A stretch of 64,000 bases of DNA from Rhodobacterales bacterium (GTDB lineage Bacteria > Pseudomonadota > Alphaproteobacteria > Rhizobiales > Stappiaceae), in contig VIRH01000088.1 of the NCBI GenBank assembly GCA_008107755.1, positions 62,001 to 126,000 of the forward strand, given 5' to 3'. Positions 46,149 through 54,072 of this stretch are shown one piece after another. Position 1 is the stretch's first letter, and each line of letters opens with the position of its first letter. A model generated the notes under the pieces. The model was not told where the DNA came from. It did not search any database and worked only from the letters and a program-made list of their open reading frames with translations. The translations under genes were made by a program, and so were the position numbers.

Positions 46149-48983
46149 TCAGCCGGTCTGCCGTTGTGCCTTCCGGGCGACAGGCGCCGAAGCGTCCAGA
46201 TCGACCTTGCCGTCAACCGCGTTGACCAGACGCTCGCGAATGATGTCCTGACGGCCGATATTGGCGATTTTCTGGCCGGTCAGGTCGGTCACATAGAAAA
46301 CATCCACCACCTTTTCGCCGAAGGTGGAGATATGCGCCGACCCGATGTTGAGGTTCAGCGTGGCGATGCAGCGGGTCAGGTCGTAAAGCAGGCCCGGCCG
46401 GTCCAGCCCGGAGATTTCCAGCACCGTATAATCGTCCGACAGTGAATTGTTGACCAGAACCTCGCTGACGACCTTGAAGGCTTTCATCCGGCCTTTCATC
46501 GCGCCCTTGCGCGATACGGGCTCGGGCAGCTTCTCCTCGCCCCTCAGGGCGTTGCGAATGTGCTTGGTGATCCGCTGGCCGCGCCGGCGCTCGTCCTCGT
46601 CATCCGGCAGCTCGCGGCCGATGAAGATCGTGTCGATGGCGTAGCCGTCCGTCGTGGTGTCGATCTGCGCGTCGACGATGTTCGCGCCGGTCGAATAGCA
46701 GGCCCCAGCAATGACCGACAGCAGGCGCGGATGGTCGGGCGCCACGATGTTGAGTTCGGTCACGCCCTCGAACTCGCGCGGGATGACCTGGAAGGCGAGC
46801 CGCTTGTTTTCATTGTCGGCCTCGTGAAGCAGCTCGGCATGGGACAGGAGCCTGTCCGGTTCCGTCCGCAGCCAGTAGGCCGGGTAATGCCGCTTCATGT
46901 AGGCGGCGCGGTCTTTCTCCGGCCAGTGCGCAATCTTGCCGGACAGTTCCTCCTTGACCTGTTCGATGGTCCGACTGTTCGGCATCTTGGTGTGCCCGCC
47001 GGAGAGGTAAGGTTCGGTGGAGAAATAAAGCGTTCGCAGCAACTGGCCCTTCCAGCCGTTGAAAACGCCCGGCCCGACAGCCCGGATATCGGCGACGGTC
47101 AGGATCAGCAAGAGCTTCAGCCGCTCCAGCGATTGAACGATATGGGAGAAATCCGTGATGGTCTTGCGGTCGGACAGGTCGCGGGACTGGGCAATCGTGC
47201 TCATTTCGAGGTGACGCTCTATGAGCCAGGCGACCGTTTCCGTTTCCGCGTCGGTCAGCCCGAACCTCGGACAAAGCTTGCGGGCGACCCTGGCTCCTGC
47301 AATCGAATGGTCTTCCGGGCGGCCCTTGGCGATGTCGTGCAGGAACATCGCGACATAAAGCACCTTGCGGTTCTGGAGCGTGAGGATGAGATCCGTCGCC
47401 AGCGGATGGTCGTCACCGGAATTGCCGCGCTCGATTTCCGCCAGCACGCCGATGGAACGGATCAGGTGCTCATCGACCGTGTAGTGATGATACATGTTGA
47501 ACTGCATCATCGCGACGATCTTGCCGAATTCGGGAACAAAACGACCGAGAAGACCGGCTTCGTTCATCTTCCGAAGCGTCTTTTCAGGGTTCTGGCGCGA
47601 CGTCAGCACCGAGACGAAAAGCCGGTTGGCCTCCGGATCATTGCGCAGTTCCGTGCCGACCAGTTTCAGCGAGTGCCGAATGAGGCGCGTCAGGCGCGGG
47701 TGCATGTTGTAGTCATGCTTGTCGGCGATCTGGAACACCCGCAGGAGATTGGTCGGGTCGGCCTCGAAGATCGTGTCCGCGGTAATGTTGAGCCTGTTGT
47801 TCTCGACCACCAGTCCGGGAATGCCCTTGACCGGGGTGACGGAATTGGACCCGCGCCCGCTGCGAAGCCGGCGCATCATGCCGCCGAGGCCCCTGCCGCG
47901 CGGTTCCTTGACGTGTTCTTCTTCCAGGGCCGAGCAGATGATGCGGGTCAGGTCGCCCACATCCTTGGCTACGAGGAAATAGTGCTTCATGAACCGCTCG
48001 ACATCCTTCTGGCCGGGATGCTGCGTATACCCGAGCAGGATCGCGATTTCCCGTTGCACGTCGAAGGACAGGCGTTCTTCCGGACGGCCGGTCAGGAAGT
48101 GGAGATGGCAGCGCACGGCCCACAGGAAGTCCTCGGACTTCTTGAAGCGCGCATATTCCGAACGCGTCAGCACGCCTTTCTTGACGAGATCCGACTGTCG
48201 GTTGACCCGGTAGTGGTACTTGGCGATCCAGAAGAGGGTGTTGAGATCACGCAGTCCGCCCTTGCCCTCCTTGATGTTCGGTTCGACCAGATAGCGCGAG
48301 GCGCCCTGACGGCGGTGGCGGTCGTCCCGCTCCTTGAGTTTGGCCTCGATGAATTCCACACTGGTGCCGTCGACGACTTCAGCGTCGAAGCGCCGTTCCA
48401 GCTCCTGGTAGAGCGCCTCGTCTCCCCAGATGTAGCGGGCTTCGAGGATGGCGGTGCGAATGGTCATGTCCGACCGGGAGAGGCGGATGCATTCTTCGAT
48501 ATTGCGCGTGGCGTGGCCGACCTTGAAGCCGAGATCCCAGAGCATATAGAGAATGTACTCGACGACCTGCTCGCCCCACGGGGTCTGCTTGTAGGGCAGC
48601 ACGAACAGGAGATCGATATCGGAGCCCGGCGCCAGCGTGCCGCGACCATATCCCCCGACGGCGGCGACCGACATGCGCTCGGCGGTGGACGGGTTCTTCA
48701 CCGGATAGACGTGCTGGACCGCGAAATCGTAGATCACGCGGATCAGCTCATCCTGAACATACGACAGGCGACCGGCGCACATGAGCCCACCGCCGTCATC
48801 CTTCAGCATGGCCTCGGCCATCTCGCGCGAGGTCTTGACGACCGATTTGAGGTCACTCAGAACGGCGGAGCGGATCTTGGGGTTGGACCCGTCGCCCCCG
48901 TGCGAGGCGGTGAGTTCGGCGAACCGGGCTCTCAGCGCTTCGGAGTCGATCAGGCCGGCAACGTCTTCCTGCGATAATTTCAT
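46149..48983 (-). CDS. glnD: Bifunctional PII uridylyltransferase / uridylyl-removing enzyme
   Basis: Main cytoplasmic glutamine sensor: uridylylates PII proteins under nitrogen limitation and removes UMP when glutamine is high. Of 944 residues, the nucleotidyltransferase motif is GGYGRGTLAPGSDIDLLF (about 110-130). The HD domain shows FLHDIAKGRPEDHS (about 548) and WLIERHLEMS. Two ACT domains close the protein (about 735-815 and 850-925), which bind glutamine. All catalytic residues are present, so both activities are expected. It is followed by murJ. An inverted repeat lies just upstream of its start. Confidence 0.96.
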   Translation of the reverse strand: MKLSQEDVAGLIDSEALRARFAELTASHGGDGSNPKIRSAVLSDLKSVVKTSREMAEAMLKDDGGGLMCAGRLSYVQDELIRVIYDFAVQHVYPVKNPSTAERMSVAAVGGYGRGTLAPGSDIDLLFVLPYKQTPWGEQVVEYILYMLWDLGFKVGHATRNIEECIRLSRSDMTIRTAILEARYIWGDEALYQELERRFDAEVVDGTSVEFIEAKLKERDDRHRRQGASRYLVEPNIKEGKGGLRDLNTLFWIAKYHYRVNRQSDLVKKGVLTRSEYARFKKSEDFLWAVRCHLHFLTGRPEERLSFDVQREIAILLGYTQHPGQKDVERFMKHYFLVAKDVGDLTRIICSALEEEHVKEPRGRGLGGMMRRLRSGRGSNSVTPVKGIPGLVVENNRLNITADTIFEADPTNLLRVFQIADKHDYNMHPRLTRLIRHSLKLVGTELRNDPEANRLFVSVLTSRQNPEKTLRKMNEAGLLGRFVPEFGKIVAMMQFNMYHHYTVDEHLIRSIGVLAEIERGNSGDDHPLATDLILTLQNRKVLYVAMFLHDIAKGRPEDHSIAGARVARKLCPRFGLTDAETETVAWLIERHLEMSTIAQSRDLSDRKTITDFSHIVQSLERLKLLLILTVADIRAVGPGVFNGWKGQLLRTLYFSTEPYLSGGHTKMPNSRTIEQVKEELSGKIAHWPEKDRAAYMKRHYPAYWLRTEPDRLLSHAELLHEADNENKRLAFQVIPREFEGVTELNIVAPDHPRLLSVIAGACYSTGANIVDAQIDTTTDGYAIDTIFIGRELPDDEDERRRGQRITKHIRNALRGEEKLPEPVSRKGAMKGRMKAFKVVSEVLVNNSLSDDYTVLEISGLDRPGLLYDLTRCIATLNLNIGSAHISTFGEKVVDVFYVTDLTGQKIANIGRQDIIRERLVNAVDGKVDLDASAPVARKAQRQTG

Positions 48984-49012
48984 TCTAGCTTCGAGATCCG
49001 TTCAACACGCCG

Positions 49013-49043
49013 TGACACGGGGGGTTATATAGAGTTCGTGTCA
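49013..49043. promoter_or_regulatory. Inverted repeat upstream of glnD
   Basis: TGACACG at 49013-49019 and CGTGTCA at 49037-49043 are perfect complements with centres 24 bases apart, 30-60 bases upstream of the glnD start on the minus strand, with an AT-rich TTATATAG between. It could be an operator or part of a promoter; the XRE regulator encoded just upstream is one candidate binder. Confidence 0.4.
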
Positions 49044-49183
49044 CAAGGACACGTTAATCTCATGCGGAAACTGCGCAGTTTCCGGAATGTTTTTCCATAT
49101 TTTCAATGCACAAGCCCGGATTCGGGGCCGGCAAGAGAGCTTCTTGAGCCAGCGGCTGCTGCTTGGCTCCCATCGGTTAGCCC

Positions 49184-49555
49184 TCAGACATTGTCCTTCG
49201 CCGCCGCGACGCGCAGCTGGTGCAGGAGATGGGTGAGCGACTCGTCGGACAGGCCGCCGATCTTCAACGCCAGCTGATTCGAAAGCTCCGTCGCCTTCGG
49301 ATTCATGCCCGCGGTGTCGATCGTCACCCTCGGGTCGGACAGTTCCGCAAGGCGCTGGATTTCCTCGGCTTCGTCCCAGATCACGTTGAAATAGGCGATG
49401 ATTCGCTGAACCAGAAACCAGGTCGGTTTGCCCCGTTTTCCGTGTTCCAGCGCGGACAGATAGGCGCTCGACACCGACAAGGCAGCTGCCATTTCCTTCA
49501 GAGAAACGCCCTGTTTCGTCCTCAGTTCCCGGATTTTCGCTCCCAGCGGTGTCAC
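49184..49555 (-). CDS. XRE-family helix-turn-helix regulator
   Basis: A 123-residue protein with an N-terminal Cro/CI-type HTH at about 4-60 (IRELRTKQGVSLKEMAAAL then SVSSAYLSALEHGKRGKP). A helical C-terminal part follows (LSDESLTHLLHQLRVAAAKD). It overlaps the end of the Smr gene by four bases (ATGA), so it is the last gene of timA-mltA-smr-xre. This gene order is conserved in Rhizobiales. Its targets are unknown. Confidence 0.9.
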   Translation of the reverse strand: MTPLGAKIRELRTKQGVSLKEMAAALSVSSAYLSALEHGKRGKPTWFLVQRIIAYFNVIWDEAEEIQRLAELSDPRVTIDTAGMNPKATELSNQLALKIGGLSDESLTHLLHQLRVAAAKDNV

Positions 49556-50130
49556 AGCCCTTCCCTTTTTCTTCTGATCCGGACATAGAGCGCGCCGGCG
49601 CCGCCGTGGCTCGCATGGGCTTCCTCATAGCCGATGACGACAGTGCGCAGGTCGGGCATGGACAGCCACTGCGGAACCATCCGCCGCAAGACGCCCCGCT
49701 CGTCCATGTAGGCCCGCGCGCTGCCCCCGCCCTTTCCGGTGATCACCAGGACAAGTTTATGCTGGCGGGCCTGCGCTTGATACAGAAAACCACGCAGCCG
49801 ATCGTGGGCCTGGTGCTGGGTCAGGCCATGCAGGTCGATGCGGGCATCGATTGCCTTGACGCCCCGAACGACCTTCTTGCGATAACTGTGTTCAAGCTGG
49901 TGAAGCGGCGGCATGGCAGGCTTTGCCACTGTCTCCCGCGGCGCCTTGATCGCGGTTGCCGTGCGTGGAGGTGCGTCCTGTTGCGCCGGCATTGCCTCTA
50001 TGGCCCTGGCGAGGTCCTCTTCCAGCAATCTGGCGCGCTGAGGGTCGAGCGGCGTCAGCGTCTTGGCGACCTTGCCCCAGAGCTGCCGATCTTCCGGCGA
50101 CAGGCCGCCTTTTTTGCCCCGTCTCGACAT
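49552..50130 (-). CDS. Smr-domain protein
   Basis: A 192-residue protein with a C-terminal Smr domain (about 95-190): RIDLHGLTQHQAHDRL, VLVITGKGGGSARAY and the end segment HGGAGALYVRIRRK. Smr domains are DNA or RNA nicking/binding modules; stand-alone ones are poorly understood. The N-terminal 90 residues are charged and Ala/Pro-rich. It starts three bases after the mltA stop and overlaps xre, so it is translationally linked to both. Confidence 0.92.
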   Translation of the reverse strand: MSRRGKKGGLSPEDRQLWGKVAKTLTPLDPQRARLLEEDLARAIEAMPAQQDAPPRTATAIKAPRETVAKPAMPPLHQLEHSYRKKVVRGVKAIDARIDLHGLTQHQAHDRLRGFLYQAQARQHKLVLVITGKGGGSARAYMDERGVLRRMVPQWLSMPDLRTVVIGYEEAHASHGGAGALYVRIRRKREGL

Positions 50131-50133
50131 TCG

Positions 50134-51363
50134 TCAGTTCGCTCCGGCCGTGGCGTCGTCGTCGGCCGGCTTCGGCAGCAGAACGGTGAAGTCTGCCCGA
50201 TGCCGGATTGCACCGGCGATCGCACCCGCAGCGTCACCGGAGCCGACGAAGATGTCGCCGCGTGCGGGACCGCGGATCGCCGAGCCGGTGTCGTCGGCGA
50301 TCAGAAGTCGCCGAAACGGCTTGCCGGGATCAGCCGGATCGTCAAAGCCCGCGGTCACGAATACCGGCAGGCCATATCCGATGGCGCGTTCGTCCACCGC
50401 AAGGCTGCGTCCGGCGACAAGTGAAAGGCCCGCCGCGCCCACCGGGCCCTCGTCCGGCGCGGCGTCTGTGATTTCCCGAAAGAAGATGTAGGAGCGGTTT
50501 TCCCGGAACAGCGCGTCGCGCCGCTTGGGATGCACCGCAAGCCAGCCTCTGATGCCCGCCATGGTGAAGTCTTCCGGCGTGCCCTCGCCGCGTTCGACCA
50601 GCAGTCTGCCGATCCCCGTATACGGGTGCCCGGATTTGCCGGCATAGCCGACGCGCATGACGGACCCGTCAGCCAGACGCAGCCGGGCGGACCCCTGAAC
50701 GTGGATGAAATAGGCGTCGATCGGATCGGCAAGCCAGACCAGTTCCAGCCCCTCGGCGTTCAGCGCACCGTCCATGATCGCGGGCCGGTCGGGCAATTCA
50801 CGCAATCCGTCCGGCGTGCGTCTGCCATGGCTCAGGTCGGCCGGCCAGCCATCCGGTCTGGTGTCCGGCGGCACATGTTCGAGGCCGACAGGTTTGCTGA
50901 GCAGGGGCGTCTGGAAACGACCGGTTCTTGTGCGTGACGCATCCACTTCCGGTTCGAAGTAGCCTGTCACGAAGCCCCTGGCCGGTATCCGGTAGGGGGT
51001 GAAGCTGCTTTCGAAAAAGGCCTTTGCCGAGGATTGGGTGCGCTCGGCCTCACGTGGGGCGGATTGGCAAATGGAAGCAAGCCGGTCGTCCGGCGACTTC
51101 AGAGCCGGTCTTGTCCCGGTCTCGTTTCGCGCCTTCTCGCAGAAGCGCAGAAAGCTCTGAAGTGCGGCAAGGTGATCGTCCTGGTCCCAGCCCGAAAGAT
51201 CGGCGAACGCGGTTTCCTGCAGATCGTCTGGCTCTGTCGGGCCCTGCTGCATGGCGTTCGTGGCTCCGGAAAGGAAAAGCGGCGCAGCGATGACCGCGCC
51301 CCTGGCAATAAAGGCAAGGAGACGGGCCGGACCGGCCCGCTTCAAGCGCCACGTCCGCGTCAT
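50134..51363 (-). CDS. mltA: Membrane-bound lytic murein transglycosylase A
   Basis: Cleaves peptidoglycan glycan strands to 1,6-anhydro products in the periplasm. The 409-residue protein has an N-terminal export signal (about 1-38, hydrophobic LLAFIARGAVIAAPLFLSG) with no clear lipobox, so it may be soluble or membrane-anchored by the signal. Domain motifs are GYFEPEVDASR, VQGSARLRLADG and the 3D domain with three aspartates (LIADDTGSAIRGPARGDIFVG, seen as LIADDTGSAIRG). It starts two bases after timA and precedes smr in one operon. Confidence 0.94.
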   Translation of the reverse strand: MTRTWRLKRAGPARLLAFIARGAVIAAPLFLSGATNAMQQGPTEPDDLQETAFADLSGWDQDDHLAALQSFLRFCEKARNETGTRPALKSPDDRLASICQSAPREAERTQSSAKAFFESSFTPYRIPARGFVTGYFEPEVDASRTRTGRFQTPLLSKPVGLEHVPPDTRPDGWPADLSHGRRTPDGLRELPDRPAIMDGALNAEGLELVWLADPIDAYFIHVQGSARLRLADGSVMRVGYAGKSGHPYTGIGRLLVERGEGTPEDFTMAGIRGWLAVHPKRRDALFRENRSYIFFREITDAAPDEGPVGAAGLSLVAGRSLAVDERAIGYGLPVFVTAGFDDPADPGKPFRRLLIADDTGSAIRGPARGDIFVGSGDAAGAIAGAIRHRADFTVLLPKPADDDATAGAN

Positions 51364-51365
51364 GC

Positions 51366-52088
51366 TCAGTCGGCGGATTCGGTCGCGACCAGTTTCCAGT
51401 TGGGGTCGCGGGAACTGGTGTCCCGGGCAAAGGTCCAGATATCGACCACTTCGCTGACCTTGGCCGGGTCGCCGTCAACGACTTCGCCCGCCTTGTCGCG
51501 TGTCGCGGAAATGAGCTGGCTGTGGATCTTCACGGTTACCTGAGCGGTCGAATCCTTGAGCGCGGCCTCGACGATTTCGGCCTTGTCGATGCCGACAAAG
51601 GTGCTTTCAATTGTCTCGCCGCGTTTCTCGCGCTCGTCGATGGCCATGACAAAGCCTTCATAGACGTCGCGCGACAGCAGGTTCTTCAGGGCTTTCTTGT
51701 CGCCCTCGGCAAAGGCCATCACGATCATCTCGTAGGCCGCGCGCACACCTTCCAGGAACTGCTCGGGCTCGAAGCTGCGGTCCACGGTCAGGATCTGCTT
51801 GAGAGCATTGTTGAGGGCCGAGCCTTCCGGAGCCACCTTGTCGATGACGACGTCACTGTTCTGGGCAGGGGCCGCAGCGGCCTCCTCCTGCTCGCCATTC
51901 TGATTCGGCAACGGGATCACGTTGTCCTGTCCGTTGGCCTTGTTCGTCGGCTGCTCGGGCTTGGAATAGGGATCGAAGGGAGGACGTTCGCTGCCGGTGC
52001 GCTTGCCCAGTACGGAGCGCAGCTTGAATAGAATGAAAACCGCCAGTCCCATCAGGAGCAGCGTTACCGGGTCAAAAATCTCATTCAT
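51366..52088 (-). CDS. timA: Tim44-domain membrane protein
   Basis: A 240-residue protein with an N-terminal membrane anchor (PVTLLLMGLAVFILFKLRSVLG), a Pro/Gln/Asn-rich linker to about residue 85 and a C-terminal Tim44/MBA1-like domain (about 95-235). Alphaproteobacterial members (TimA) are relatives of the mitochondrial import motor subunit Tim44. Their bacterial role is not settled, though an envelope or secretion function is suspected. It heads timA-mltA-smr-xre and is divergent from fxsA, the usual arrangement in Rhizobiales. Confidence 0.92.
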   Translation of the reverse strand: MNEIFDPVTLLLMGLAVFILFKLRSVLGKRTGSERPPFDPYSKPEQPTNKANGQDNVIPLPNQNGEQEEAAAAPAQNSDVVIDKVAPEGSALNNALKQILTVDRSFEPEQFLEGVRAAYEMIVMAFAEGDKKALKNLLSRDVYEGFVMAIDEREKRGETIESTFVGIDKAEIVEAALKDSTAQVTVKIHSQLISATRDKAGEVVDGDPAKVSEVVDIWTFARDTSSRDPNWKLVATESAD

Positions 52089-52325
52089 GTTACGTTCGGC
52101 TACCCTTCTAAGGCCGTCGAAGCCGCCCCCCGTCTCGATCAGGTGAGCACCGCCTCGTACTCAAGGTCTGTTTCATTCCTATCTAGGGGGTTCTTGAACC
52201 AGCATCCAGACCCAAGAGCAAGACTGAATTTTGGTCGAGGCCGCGTTTCGGCTGATGCCCGCTCGCATTTTGGTGATTGAATGTCTACCTTATGCCCAAA
52301 CAAGTTATCAGAGGATGGAGGTCCC

Positions 52326-52844
52326 GTGGGACTTTATATCATTGCCGCCATACTTTTGCTGCCCCTGATCGAGATTGCGGTCTTCATTTGGGTGGGCGGG
52401 ATGATCGGCGTCGTGCCGACCATCCTGCTGACGGTCTTCACCGCCCTCGCCGGCACGATGATGCTGCGCCAGCAGGGACTGTCCCTGCTCATGCGCATGC
52501 AGAAGGAACTGGACGCCGGGCGCGCTCCGGGCAACGAGGTCATGCAGGGTGCAATGATCGTTCTGGCCAGCATTCTCCTGCTGATTCCGGGCTTTGTGAC
52601 CGATGCGGTCGGGTTGCTGCTGTTCGTTCCGCCGGTGCGCGAGGCGCTGGCCCGCTTCATTGTCTCCCGGTCCAATGTGGTCATCGTTCAGGACGGCAAG
52701 CCCGTACGTCGGCCGCAGGACGGGGTGGTCGATCTCGACGAGGCTGACTGGTCCGAAAAGGGGGCAGGGTCTTCGGAAAACAACAGTAAGGGGCAACCCA
52801 GGATCAGTCCGTGGAACGACGGCTCGAAAGGCACGAATTCCTGA
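52326..52844 (+). CDS. fxsA: FxsA-family membrane protein
   Basis: A 172-residue inner-membrane protein. The GTG start at 52326 follows GGAGG and gives VGLYIIAAILLLPLIEIAVF, the family N-terminus; an ATG 15 codons upstream is less likely. Three or four hydrophobic segments span residues 1-115, with GAMIVLASILLLIPGFVTDAVG as signature. The C-terminal ~55 residues are polar. E. coli FxsA relieves phage T7 exclusion by F plasmid when overproduced; the normal role is unknown. Divergent from timA. Confidence 0.92.
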   Translation: MGLYIIAAILLLPLIEIAVFIWVGGMIGVVPTILLTVFTALAGTMMLRQQGLSLLMRMQKELDAGRAPGNEVMQGAMIVLASILLLIPGFVTDAVGLLLFVPPVREALARFIVSRSNVVIVQDGKPVRRPQDGVVDLDEADWSEKGAGSSENNSKGQPRISPWNDGSKGTNS

Positions 52845-52986
52845 GACGGCTTTCGTGGTGGGCGGTGCGACACCAGGTCACCAAATCGTGAAGGCGCGAG
52901 TATGCGTAATATTTACAAGTTCGCCTTTAAGGTGCGCTCCTGAAGCGGGAAAACGCCGCTTGGATTGAGGGGGAGCGTCCGCGAAC

Positions 52987-54018
52987 ATGGCCGAACAACG
53001 CGTGGATTGGGTCGACACCGCCAAGGGCATCTGCATCATCTTCGTGGTGATGATGCATTCGGTTCTGGGGGTAGAGGCCGCCGCGGACCGGACCGGCTGG
53101 ATGCACGCCGTGGTCGCCTTTGCCGCCCCTTTCCGGATGCCGGACTTCTTTCTGATCTCGGGCCTGTTCCTGTCCAATGTCATCAAACGCGACTGGAAGC
53201 TCTACCTCGACCGCAAGGTCGTTCATTTCGCCTATTTCTATATTCTCTGGATGACGATCCAGTTCCTGGTGAAGGTGCCGGTCTTCACGGGCGAACTCGG
53301 CGCAAGGGGCGCTTTCGAATTCTATCTGCTCAGTTTCGTGCAGCCGTTCGGGACCCTCTGGTTCATCTACATGCTGCCGGTGTTCTTCGTCGTCACCAAG
53401 CTGTTGCACGGCCGGGGTGTGCCCTGGCAGCTCGTGGTGGCGGTTGCCGCCGGCCTGCAGATCGCGCCGATCCACACCGGCTGGCTGCTGGTCGACGAAT
53501 TCGCTTCCCGCTTCGTCTATTTCTATTCGGGCTATGTCTTCGCGCCGCAGATCCTTCGCCTGGCGGGCTGGGCGCGCGAGCGCATCGGCGTCAGCCTGGC
53601 GCTGCTTCTGGTCTGGGCACTGGTGAACGGCGGTCTTGTTCATGCGGGAATGTCCGCGCTCCCGGGCATCGGTCTTCTGCTCGGTGTGGCCGGCGCCGGG
53701 GCAATCATTCTCACCAGTGCGCTGATCGTCACATGGGGACAGCTGCGCTTCCTGCAGCATTTTGGCGAGAATTCCATTGTCATCTATCTGGCCTTCTTCT
53801 TCCCGATGGCCCTCGCGCGCGTCGTCCTTCTGAAGCTCGGTATTCTGGATGTCGGCACGACGTCCCTCGTGGTGACGATCGTCGCCGTGGTCAGCCCGAT
53901 GGTCCTGTTCTGGCTGATCCGCCGCACCGGCATCGGCTGGTTCCTGTTCCGGCGCCCGCAATGGGCCTATCTCGGCGGCACATTCGGCAAGCCGCGGCAG
54001 GCCCAGCCGGCCGAGTGA
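52987..54018 (+). CDS. Acyltransferase-3 family membrane protein
   Basis: A 343-residue protein with about ten membrane segments, starting MAEQRVDWVDTAKGICIIFVVMMH. The DTAKGICI...H pattern holds the catalytic His of acyltransferase-3 (OafA/NodX-like) enzymes, and RMPDFFLISGLFLS is the second signature. Such proteins O-acylate sugars or other envelope molecules using cytoplasmic acyl-CoA. The substrate cannot be inferred; no polysaccharide genes lie nearby. It precedes polA by 54 bases in the same direction. Confidence 0.9.
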   Translation: MAEQRVDWVDTAKGICIIFVVMMHSVLGVEAAADRTGWMHAVVAFAAPFRMPDFFLISGLFLSNVIKRDWKLYLDRKVVHFAYFYILWMTIQFLVKVPVFTGELGARGAFEFYLLSFVQPFGTLWFIYMLPVFFVVTKLLHGRGVPWQLVVAVAAGLQIAPIHTGWLLVDEFASRFVYFYSGYVFAPQILRLAGWARERIGVSLALLLVWALVNGGLVHAGMSALPGIGLLLGVAGAGAIILTSALIVTWGQLRFLQHFGENSIVIYLAFFFPMALARVVLLKLGILDVGTTSLVVTIVAVVSPMVLFWLIRRTGIGWFLFRRPQWAYLGGTFGKPRQAQPAE

Positions 54019-54072
54019 ATTTTCCCGCCGGGAATTCATCTTTAGGTCTTTTCTCTGCCCCCCGCTCCGGGC

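Noticed and set aside
43967..46225. Open frame of about 750 codons antisense to trpS and murJ
   Set aside because: Product is an unnatural His/Asp/Arg-rich sequence from reverse reading of membrane codons; murJ and trpS are certain.
46560..48977. Open frame of about 800 codons antisense to glnD
   Set aside because: It mirrors glnD codon for codon in a GC-rich gene, has no domain, and glnD itself is certain.
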